DNA of 5,545 nt from an uncultured Eubacteriales bacterium (GTDB lineage Bacteria; Bacillota; Clostridia; Christensenellales; Borkfalkiaceae). The translations under genes were made by a program, and so were the position numbers. Below the pieces are notes generated by a model. It saw only the letters and a program-made list of their open reading frames with translations, ran no database searches and was not told the origin of the DNA. Below, one piece after another: positions 1 through 4,796 of the stretch. The stretch's first letter is position 1, and each line of letters begins with the position of its first letter. Location: contig CATYEP010000131.1 in NCBI GenBank assembly GCA_958405585.1, positions 1 to 5,545 on the forward strand, written 5' to 3'.

Positions 1-763
1 CCGATTCGGATTCCGTGCCGCGCGTGCCGGTAACAGGGTAGGGAACGCCTTCCACGACGAGAACTCCGTCGATCGTAAAATTCTCTTCGGATTCTCCTTT
101 TTCGGTTTCAAAACTTTCGGGATTCTCGTTGTAGTAAAGCTGGTAGCTGACACGCTCCCCGAGCAGATCTTTGTAGGAGATGACGGTAAAAAATTCATAC
201 TCGGTATAAGTCTGATCGGGTTTTTGAGGGTCGGAGTGATCGATCGTACCGTCGCCGAGCAGATTTTCCACCAAAGCAAGATAATTGTTTACCGTATCGA
301 CGATGTTTTGCTCTTTATCGGAGAGGGAATCGTCCGTTTTGGCGGCAGTCATTCCGTATGTTGAGAAAGCCATGCTTTTTACGGAAAGATTTGTACTCGG
401 ATTTTGTACGGAAGTGTTGGATGCGAGCAGGGAACCGACAGATGCGGCGCCGTAAATGTAGAAGTCTTCCGCGCTTGAGAGGGAAGGGAATTTACCGAGC
501 GGGTTATTTCCCGGCAATGATTTTTTATTCAGAAAAATCGGCAAAAGTATTCCGAGCAGAAGGACGGCGGCAAGAAACGCGGCGACCACGGCAAAGAGTA
601 CTTTTTTGTTCGGCTTTCGGGTTGTGGAAGAATCATGTGCAAATACGGCTTCCGGCTGGGTTTGCGGCGGTATGCCGATCTGACGGAGGATATTTTCTTT
701 GACACGATCATCCGGCAGTATTTGTTCTGATTGACTGCGCAGCATTTTTTTCAGATTTTTCAT
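1..763 (-). CDS. Probable membrane-anchored anti-sigma factor, C-terminus cut by window edge
   Basis: The frame is open from an ATG at 763 to the left edge: 254 full codons, no stop, so the C-terminus is missing. The ATG overlaps the stop of the sigma gene (ATGA, 763-760), and an AAAAGGAGG ribosome-binding site lies 7 bases upstream, which fixes the start. Residues 1-53 are charged and cytoplasmic-looking. Residues 55-78 are one strongly hydrophobic membrane span with Lys on both sides. Residues 79-254 form a polar, acidic, presumably extracellular region with Ser/Thr-rich stretches and a C-terminal part reading DGVLVVEGVPYPVTG. Single-span proteins encoded directly after an ECF sigma factor are usually its anti-sigma factor, holding the sigma at the membrane through the cytoplasmic N-terminus. 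There is no HxxxCxxC zinc motif, and no Cys at all in the visible part, so it is not a classical zinc anti-sigma. The role is inferred from context and topology; the extracellular domain was not recognised. Confidence 0.75.
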   Translation of the reverse strand, partial: MKNLKKMLRSQSEQILPDDRVKENILRQIGIPPQTQPEAVFAHDSSTTRKPNKKVLFAVVAAFLAAVLLLGILLPIFLNKKSLPGNNPLGKFPSLSSAEDFYIYGAASVGSLLASNTSVQNPSTNLSVKSMAFSTYGMTAAKTDDSLSDKEQNIVDTVNNYLALVENLLGDGTIDHSDPQKPDQTYTEYEFFTVISYKDLLGERVSYQLYYNENPESFETEKGESEENFTIDGVLVVEGVPYPVTGTRGTESES

Positions 764-1287
764 ACGGCATCCTCCTTTTCCAGAATTTTTTTCAGCTTTT
801 TCAGTGCTTCGTTGTTTTTCCATGTAACGGTTCCGATGGGCAGGTTGAGCATCTGCGCAACTTCCCTTCGCTTATATCCGGCAACCTGGCACAGCATCAG
901 AATTTCGTATTCGTCTTCGGCGAGGTGCTTGGCTGCTATGTCAAAGATGAAGGGGATCTTCGTTTCGGCGGTGCCGTATTTATACGTATCGGTGTCGAAG
1001 TCAGTCGCCGTTTCCCGTTTGGCGCGCTTAATATGATTGAGTGCCAGATTTTTTCCGATCCGGATCAGCCAACCCGTAAAATTTGTCCCGCTTTGGTAAG
1101 AATGCAAGGATTGCAGGGCGCGTATAAAGGTATCCTGCAGGATATCTTCCGCGTACATTTTGTCGCGCACAATATACAGGATCGCAAAGTACACGGGTCG
1201 GTTTGTCTGTTCATAGACGGCGTCAAACGCGCGCATATCACCCGCGCGAAGAGAGTCTATATTTTTTTCAAGTACTGAATATTTCAT
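760..1287 (-). CDS. RNA polymerase sigma factor, ECF (sigma-70 group 4) family
   Basis: This 175-residue protein has the two-domain ECF layout. Sigma region 2 spans about residues 18-90, with the core-binding and -10-recognition stretch YAEDILQDTFIRAL (45-58) and the conserved TGWLIRIGKNLALNHIKR (71-88). A short linker follows, then sigma region 4 at about 113-169 with a helix-turn-helix near GYKRREVAQMLNLPIGTV (137-154). Length is normal for ECF factors. It would direct RNA polymerase to a small regulon when its anti-sigma lets go. The start at 1287 is the only good ATG and keeps the usual N-terminus; the preceding GAAGAG is a weak ribosome-binding site. It overlaps the downstream anti-sigma gene by 4 bases and lies 58 bases after the pentapeptide gene. 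No convincing promoter was seen in that gap, so it may be read from the promoter at 2003-2031 or from an ECF-type promoter not recognised here. The recognition-helix end TWKNNEALKKLKK departs from the more usual SRLxRAR pattern. The specific ECF group was not identified. Confidence 0.93.
   Translation of the reverse strand: MKYSVLEKNIDSLRAGDMRAFDAVYEQTNRPVYFAILYIVRDKMYAEDILQDTFIRALQSLHSYQSGTNFTGWLIRIGKNLALNHIKRAKRETATDFDTDTYKYGTAETKIPFIFDIAAKHLAEDEYEILMLCQVAGYKRREVAQMLNLPIGTVTWKNNEALKKLKKILEKEDAV
771..779 (-). promoter_or_regulatory. Ribosome-binding site of the anti-sigma gene, inside the sigma reading frame
   Basis: On the minus strand AAAAGGAGG stands 7 bases before the ATG at 763 and lies within the last codons of the sigma factor gene. 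With the ATGA stop/start overlap this suggests translational coupling, which would keep sigma and anti-sigma close to a fixed ratio. It decides the start of the anti-sigma gene. Confidence 0.8.
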
Positions 1288-1319
1288 AATCTCTTCATTC
1301 TATTAACATTTCAATATGC

Positions 1320-1338
1320 CAGATTGTTGGTAAATCTG
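1320..1338. repeat. Short inverted repeat upstream of the sigma gene
   Basis: CAGATT (1320-1325) and AATCTG (1333-1338) form a perfect 6-base inverted repeat around a 7-base centre, in the 58-base gap between the pentapeptide stop and the sigma start. Neither strand has a T-run after it, so it is not a typical terminator. It could be an operator or an mRNA hairpin, or chance. Confidence 0.3.
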
Positions 1339-1345
1339 AAAATTC

Positions 1346-1996
1346 TCACAAATTTTTTATATTTATTCCGAGTGCGCGTAAAAAGGCTTCGCCCTGTAAT
1401 AGGCCGATCGTGGCGCCCCGCAATTCAAAAAATGCGGAAGAAAGGGTGATCGCGCCGAGATCGCAGTCGGAAAGATCCATTCCTTTCAGCATGGTTCCAC
1501 TCAGGTTTGCCCGAAAAAATTTGGTTTTGGAAAAGACAGCGTCTTTTAAGGAGCATTCCGCAAGATCCGCACAGGCAAGGTCGCAGCTTTCAAAGGAAAA
1601 AGATCGCAACTTTGTACGATTGAAGTTTGCGTAAGAGAGTACGTCGCTTTCAAAGACCGTGTCGCGGAAGGAACATTCGGAAAAATCCGCTCCGACGCCT
1701 TTACAGCCGCGCCAGATCGTGCGTCGGAAAGAGGAATTGCTGAAGTCTGCATTGGAAAAGTCGCAGGATTCGAACAGGATGTCGCAAAAATCCGAGCCTT
1801 TGAAATTCGCTTCGCCGAAACGGCATCCGCTGAATTTAACGCAGGAAAACTCCGCCCGCGGCAAGGACGCTCCGGTAAGATCGGCGGAATTTATCGCCAG
1901 ATTTTCCATCCGCTCCTCTTTTTCGCAGCCGGAATACAGAATTCGGACATCGGAAATTTCTGTGCAGTTTTTTAAGACGGGCGGTAAAATTTTCAT
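1346..1996 (-). CDS. Pentapeptide-repeat protein, Qnr/MfpA-like right-handed beta-helix
   Basis: This 216-residue protein is built almost entirely of pentapeptide repeats of the A(D/N)LXX type. With the central residue numbered in fives, positions 40, 45, 50 and so on to 190 are Leu, Phe or Trp at every step except Gly100. That is about 31 repeats with no insertion, or roughly seven and a half turns of a four-sided beta-helix. A different N-terminal segment (1-36) and a C-terminal cap (LRGATIGLLQGEAFLRALGI, 192-211) flank it; the cap resembles the ending of Qnr proteins, and the length is close to the roughly 218 residues of Qnr. Qnr and MfpA mimic DNA and bind gyrase, but most pentapeptide proteins have no known role and this one lacks the loop insertions of Gram-negative Qnr, so no drug-resistance function is claimed. 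No signal peptide or membrane span is seen; it should be cytoplasmic. The start at 1996 is uncertain: the promoter implies a leaderless transcript, and Met30 (codon at 1907-1909) has its own ribosome-binding site. I prefer 1996 because MKIxPPxL N-termini seem familiar from Firmicutes relatives (recollection, not searched). It is divergent from the aminopeptidase operon and upstream of the sigma gene. Confidence 0.9.
   Translation of the reverse strand: MKILPPVLKNCTEISDVRILYSGCEKEERMENLAINSADLTGASLPRAEFSCVKFSGCRFGEANFKGSDFCDILFESCDFSNADFSNSSFRRTIWRGCKGVGADFSECSFRDTVFESDVLSYANFNRTKLRSFSFESCDLACADLAECSLKDAVFSKTKFFRANLSGTMLKGMDLSDCDLGAITLSSAFFELRGATIGLLQGEAFLRALGINIKNL
1907..1918 (-). promoter_or_regulatory. 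Possible internal start of the pentapeptide gene (Met30) with ribosome-binding site
   Basis: On the minus strand GAGGAG (1913-1918) stands 3 bases before an in-frame ATG (1907-1909). The spacing is shorter than ideal, but the motif is far better than anything before the upstream ATG at 1996. Starting here would remove the first 29 residues while keeping the whole beta-helix, which begins near residue 38. It may be the real start, a second start, or a chance product of the Glu-Glu-Arg codons. Confidence 0.35.
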
Positions 1997-2002
1997 ACTA
2001 CT

Positions 2003-2031
2003 ATTATGGCGGGAAAAAGCAAAAAAGTCAA
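2003..2031 (-). promoter_or_regulatory. Sigma-A-type promoter for the pentapeptide gene
   Basis: On the minus strand the -35 box TTGACT (2031-2026) and the -10 box CATAAT (2008-2003) are separated by exactly 17 bases. Each box matches the consensus at five of six positions. Only 6 bases separate the -10 box from the ATG at 1996, so transcription would begin at or next to the start codon. It may also drive the sigma and anti-sigma genes. Confidence 0.75.
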
Positions 2032-2041
2032 TCTATTTTTA

Positions 2042-2051
2042 TGTCGCGACA
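2042..2051. promoter_or_regulatory. Palindrome TGTCGCGACA between divergent promoters, possible operator
   Basis: TGTCGCGACA is a perfect 10-base palindrome lying between the two outward-facing -35 boxes (2031 on the minus side, 2073 on the plus side). An overlapping smaller repeat, CGAC-AAG-GTCG, occupies 2047-2057. The G+C-rich palindrome stands out in an A+T-rich intergenic region and is well placed for a dimeric regulator, but no known operator consensus was recognised. Confidence 0.35.
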
Positions 2052-2072
2052 AGGTCGAATGCTGTGAGCAGA

Positions 2073-2101
2073 TTGACATTTTAACATAAAAAGAGTATGA
2101 T
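2073..2101 (+). promoter_or_regulatory. Sigma-A-type promoter for the aminopeptidase operon
   Basis: A perfect -35 box TTGACA (2073-2078) and a -10 box TATGAT (2096-2101, five of six) are separated by exactly 17 bases. The expected transcription start is near 2108, giving a leader of about 29 bases that contains the ribosome-binding site. This is close to consensus, so the operon is probably well expressed by the housekeeping sigma factor. Confidence 0.85.
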
Positions 2102-2125
2102 AAGATAAGAAAAAAACGAATACGG

Positions 2126-2134
2126 AAGGAAAGG
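2126..2134 (+). promoter_or_regulatory. Ribosome-binding site of the first M29 gene
   Basis: AAGGAAAGG, a purine-rich Shine-Dalgarno with two overlapping AAGG-type matches, ends 2 bases before the ATG at 2137. Its upstream AAGGA (2126-2130) is at a good spacing of 6 bases. It supports the start at 2137. Confidence 0.65.
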
Positions 2135-2136
2135 AT

Positions 2137-3372
2137 ATGAAAAAGACGTTGATCCGAAATTATGCAAAACTGATAGCCCGAATGGGTGCAAGTGTACAGC
2201 CCGGGCAGCGCGTTGTGATCATGGCGCAGCTGGACCAGCCCGAGTTTGTCACGATGCTGGCGGAAGAATGTTATCGGGCAGGGGCGGCAGACGTATCGGT
2301 GGAGTGGCAGTACCAGCCGTTGGAGAAGTTGGCGAGCCGCTTTGAGAGCGTGAGAGAATTGGGGAATGTACCTTCATGGGAAGAAGAAAAATTCCGTGAG
2401 CGGGCGGAGGAATTGCCTGTTACCATCAAGATACTTTCGGCGGATCCGGACGGGATGAAAGGTGCGGACAGAGAAAAACTGACGCTTGCGTCCATGGCGC
2501 GGAGCGCGATCATAAAGCCTTATCAGGACGCAATGACAAACAAATACCAATGGTGTGTGGCGGCGGTTCCTTCTGTCGGTTGGGCGAAGAAGATTTTTCC
2601 GGACGAACGCGCAAATACGGCCGTGGAGCGGCTTTGGGAACTGATTCTGGAAACGGCGCGTGCAGACGGGAAGGATCCGCTGACCGACTGGATGTGGCAT
2701 AACCGTAAACTTAAGGACAAATGCGACAAGCTGAACGGTTTGGAACTGGAATCGTTGGAATATTGGAGCAGGAACGGGACGCGCCTGAAAGTCGGACTGA
2801 TACCGCAGGCGCAGTTTATCTCGGGCAGGAAGAGTACGGTAGACGGCAAGCATTTTAACCCGAACATTCCGACGGAAGAATGTTTTACGACGCCGATGAA
2901 GGGAAAGGCGGAGGGTATCGTATATGCTGTGAAACCGCTATCCTACGGCGGCGAGCTCATCGAAGATTTCTGGCTGCGCTTTGAAGACGGCAAGGCTGTG
3001 GAATGCGGTGCGGGCAAGAATGTGTCTTTGCTGGAAAAGATCATTGCAATGGACGAAGGCGCCGCATATCTGGGCGAATGTGCATTGGTACCGTATGAAT
3101 CGCCGATCAACCAGACGGGAAGATTGTTTTACAATACATTGTTCGATGAAAATGCCTGCTGCCATTTAGCGCTCGGCAGAGGGTATTCCAATACGATCGT
3201 CGGGTTCGAAAAATATCAGAAATCGGATTTCACGGATATGGGCGTCAATGATTCGTCTGTGCACGTGGATTTTATGATCGGCGCAGAAGATCTGGAAATT
3301 ATCGGCGTTACGAAGTCGGGTGAGCGTATTCCTGTCTTTGAAAACGGGACGTGGAGCAAGGCTTTGCGCTGA
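2137..3372 (+). CDS. M29-family metallo-aminopeptidase (AmpS/AmpT-like), first tandem copy
   Basis: This 411-residue protein is of the normal length for peptidase family M29, dinuclear-metal cytoplasmic aminopeptidases that remove N-terminal amino acids from peptides. The N-terminal domain includes GQRVVIMAQLDQPEFV (23-38) and EECYRAGA (43-50). The C-terminal half carries the metal site: NIPTEECFTTP with Glu248, GECALVP with Glu314, LFDENACCHLALGRGY with His343, and NDSSVHVDFMIG with His376 and Asp378. Tyr350 falls where the proposed catalytic Tyr lies in characterised enzymes. All six residues keep a constant offset of 5 from the Staphylococcus AmpS numbering as I remember it (253, 319, 348, 381, 383, 355). 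No signal peptide or membrane span is seen. It is the first gene of a two-gene operon with its own near-consensus promoter; the second copy starts 13 bases after its stop. The family call is firm; the substrate preference is unknown. Confidence 0.95.
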   Translation: MKKTLIRNYAKLIARMGASVQPGQRVVIMAQLDQPEFVTMLAEECYRAGAADVSVEWQYQPLEKLASRFESVRELGNVPSWEEEKFRERAEELPVTIKILSADPDGMKGADREKLTLASMARSAIIKPYQDAMTNKYQWCVAAVPSVGWAKKIFPDERANTAVERLWELILETARADGKDPLTDWMWHNRKLKDKCDKLNGLELESLEYWSRNGTRLKVGLIPQAQFISGRKSTVDGKHFNPNIPTEECFTTPMKGKAEGIVYAVKPLSYGGELIEDFWLRFEDGKAVECGAGKNVSLLEKIIAMDEGAAYLGECALVPYESPINQTGRLFYNTLFDENACCHLALGRGYSNTIVGFEKYQKSDFTDMGVNDSSVHVDFMIGAEDLEIIGVTKSGERIPVFENGTWSKALR

Positions 3373-3376
3373 GGAG
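3372..3376 (+). promoter_or_regulatory. Ribosome-binding site of the second M29 gene
   Basis: AGGAG overlaps the last base of the first gene's TGA stop and lies 9 bases before the ATG at 3386. It fixes that ATG as the start, against an in-frame ATG at 3320 that would overlap the first gene by 53 bases and has no family-like N-terminus. Confidence 0.75.
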
Positions 3377-3385
3377 AGAAGAAAA

Positions 3386-4618
3386 ATGCAGATAACGGTA
3401 TTAAAAAATTATGCAAAACTTCTGGCGCGAATGGGATTGAATGTACAGCGCGGTCAGGAAGTTGTGATTACGGCGGAACTCGATCAACCGGAGTTTGTTG
3501 CGTATTGTGTGGAAGAATGTTACCGTGCGGGTGCTTCGAAAGTGCAGGTGGAATGGACGCATCAGCCGATTTCCCGACTTGGTGCGGAGCATAAAAGTGA
3601 AGAAGTCTTGGGGGAAATGCCCGGATGGAAGGAAGAGAAATTGCGCTGTCAGGTTCGGGAATTGCCGGCGCGGCTGTATCTGGAAAGTGAAGATCCGGAC
3701 GGTTTGAACGGCATCGACGCGGAGAAATATGCGCGCGCGATGCAGGCGCGGCAGAAGATCGTAAAGCCGTACCGCGACAAGATGGAAAATAAATACCAAT
3801 GGTGTATAGCGGCCGTACCGGGGAAAGCGTGGGCGAAAAAAGTATTCCCGAAAATGCCCGCGACGGCGGCGGAAGAAAAATTATGGCGCGCCATTTTAAC
3901 TTCTGCCCGCTCTTATGAAGGAAATCCTATCGCAAACTGGCAAGAGCACAACAGGGTTTTGCAGGCGCGCTGTGCGTACCTGAACGGGTTGGGGCTTACG
4001 TCATTGGAGTATAAAAGTTCGAACGGAACCAATCTGCGGGTGGGACTTTTGAAAAACGGCGTGTTTGCGGCTGGCAGTGAAAAAACTTTGTCGGGGGTAG
4101 AGTTCAATCCGAACATACCCAGCGAAGAATGTTTTACCAGTCCTATGCGCGGAGAAGCGGAAGGTATCGTTTATTCCACGAAACCGCTGTCTTACCAGGG
4201 TCAGCTGATCCGCAATTTTTCCGTCCGCTTTGAAAACGGCAGGGCGACGGAAGTACATGCGGCACAGGGTGGGGCTGTTTTGAAAAAAATGGTTTCCATG
4301 GACGAGGGTGCGGCTTGTCTGGGAGAGTGTGCGCTTGTACCTTTTCATTCTCCGATCAACGATACGGGTATATTGTTTTACAATACTTTATTCGATGAGA
4401 ATGCGGCGTGCCACCTGGCAATGGGAAGGGGTTTTACGAATTGCGTCCGCGGTTATGAGAATCACACGGAGGAAGAATTGCATGCCATGGGCATCAACGA
4501 TTCGATCATCCATGTGGATTTTATGATCGGCAACGACGATCTGCAGATCACCGGATTCACGGATACAGGGGCGCGTTTCCCTGTCTTTGAAAACGGCGGC
4601 TGGGCTTTTCGGGTGTAA
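3386..4618 (+). CDS. M29-family metallo-aminopeptidase, second tandem copy with Tyr-to-Phe active-site change
   Basis: This 410-residue protein aligns with the upstream gene end to end without a gap; I count about 228 identical residues of 410 (about 56%) by hand. All five metal ligands are kept at the same positions: Glu248 (NIPSEECFTSP), Glu314 (GECALVP), His343 (ENAACHLAMGRGF), His376 and Asp378 (NDSIIHVDFMIG). Position 350, Tyr in the first copy and in characterised M29 enzymes, is Phe here (codon TTT at 4433-4435). The copy may have altered activity or specificity, or Phe may be normal for its subfamily; the intact ligands argue against a dead gene. The start at 3386 gives MQITVLKNYAKLLARMG, matching MKKTLIRNYAKLIARMG of the first copy, so the in-frame ATG at 3320 is rejected. 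It lies 13 bases after the first gene, surely on the same transcript, and is followed by a strong terminator. It should be cytoplasmic. Confidence 0.95.
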   Translation: MQITVLKNYAKLLARMGLNVQRGQEVVITAELDQPEFVAYCVEECYRAGASKVQVEWTHQPISRLGAEHKSEEVLGEMPGWKEEKLRCQVRELPARLYLESEDPDGLNGIDAEKYARAMQARQKIVKPYRDKMENKYQWCIAAVPGKAWAKKVFPKMPATAAEEKLWRAILTSARSYEGNPIANWQEHNRVLQARCAYLNGLGLTSLEYKSSNGTNLRVGLLKNGVFAAGSEKTLSGVEFNPNIPSEECFTSPMRGEAEGIVYSTKPLSYQGQLIRNFSVRFENGRATEVHAAQGGAVLKKMVSMDEGAACLGECALVPFHSPINDTGILFYNTLFDENAACHLAMGRGFTNCVRGYENHTEEELHAMGINDSIIHVDFMIGNDDLQITGFTDTGARFPVFENGGWAFRV

Positions 4619-4684
4619 GAAAGCAAAGAAGTCACTTTCGGTACGGATATCGGCGCGAATGCACGGTATCTGCAAAAACATAAT

Positions 4685-4723
4685 AAAAGAGACGGAGCAA
4701 ATTATTTGCTCCGTCTCTTTTTT
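4685..4723 (+). terminator. Strong rho-independent terminator, probably bidirectional
   Basis: A perfect 17-base-pair stem (4685-4701 with 4705-4721), rich in G+C through GAGACGGAGC, closes a TTA loop. A six-T run (4718-4723) follows on the plus strand, ending the aminopeptidase operon 66 bases after its stop. Read on the minus strand the stem is followed by TTTTATTA, so it could also end the transcript of the convergent ABC permease gene, whose stop is at 4797-4799. Confidence 0.93.
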
Positions 4724-4745
4724 GCTTTGAAATCAATATCACGTT

Positions 4746-4776
4746 CATCATTTTTACGTTATTTGTAAAAACGATG
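4746..4776. repeat. A+T-rich imperfect hairpin between convergent genes
   Basis: CATCATTTTTAC (4746-4757) pairs with GTAAAAACGATG (4765-4776) except for one A/C mismatch, around a 7-base loop. It lies just after the permease gene on the minus strand. No T-run follows in that direction, so it is a weak candidate for an auxiliary terminator or a 3' mRNA-stabilising hairpin. Confidence 0.4.
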
Positions 4777-4796
4777 TGTTATGCGGTAATAAAAAT

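Noticed and set aside
358..702. Plus-strand open frame of 114 codons
   Set aside because: It lies antisense to the anti-sigma gene, with unlikely Arg/Cys-rich composition and no ribosome-binding site.
925..1278. Plus-strand open frame antisense to the sigma gene
   Set aside because: No family features; the opposite strand encodes a clear ECF sigma factor.
1320..1338. Terminator between the pentapeptide and sigma genes
   Set aside because: The 6-base stem is A+T-rich and is not followed by a T-run on the minus strand.
1346..1996. Calling the pentapeptide protein a quinolone-resistance (Qnr) determinant
   Set aside because: The fold and C-terminal cap are similar, but the loop insertions are absent and most pentapeptide proteins have no shown resistance role; sequence alone does not support it.
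1659..2084. Plus-strand open frame of 141 codons antisense to the pentapeptide gene
   Set aside because: Its Ser/Arg/Lys-rich composition follows from the regular repeat on the other strand, and it crosses the divergent promoter region.
2374..2853. Minus-strand open frame antisense to the first M29 gene
   Set aside because: Arg/Pro/Phe-rich shadow of a strongly supported gene, with no start signals.
3320..3385. In-frame upstream ATG extending the second M29 gene by 22 residues
   Set aside because: It lies inside the first gene, has no ribosome-binding site of note, and the extra residues do not resemble an M29 N-terminus; the ATG at 3386 has AGGAG upstream and matches the first copy's start.
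2137..4618. Recent duplication with long direct DNA repeats
   Set aside because: Identity is patchy, the longest shared stretch I found is about 18 bases, and the proteins differ at nearly half their positions.
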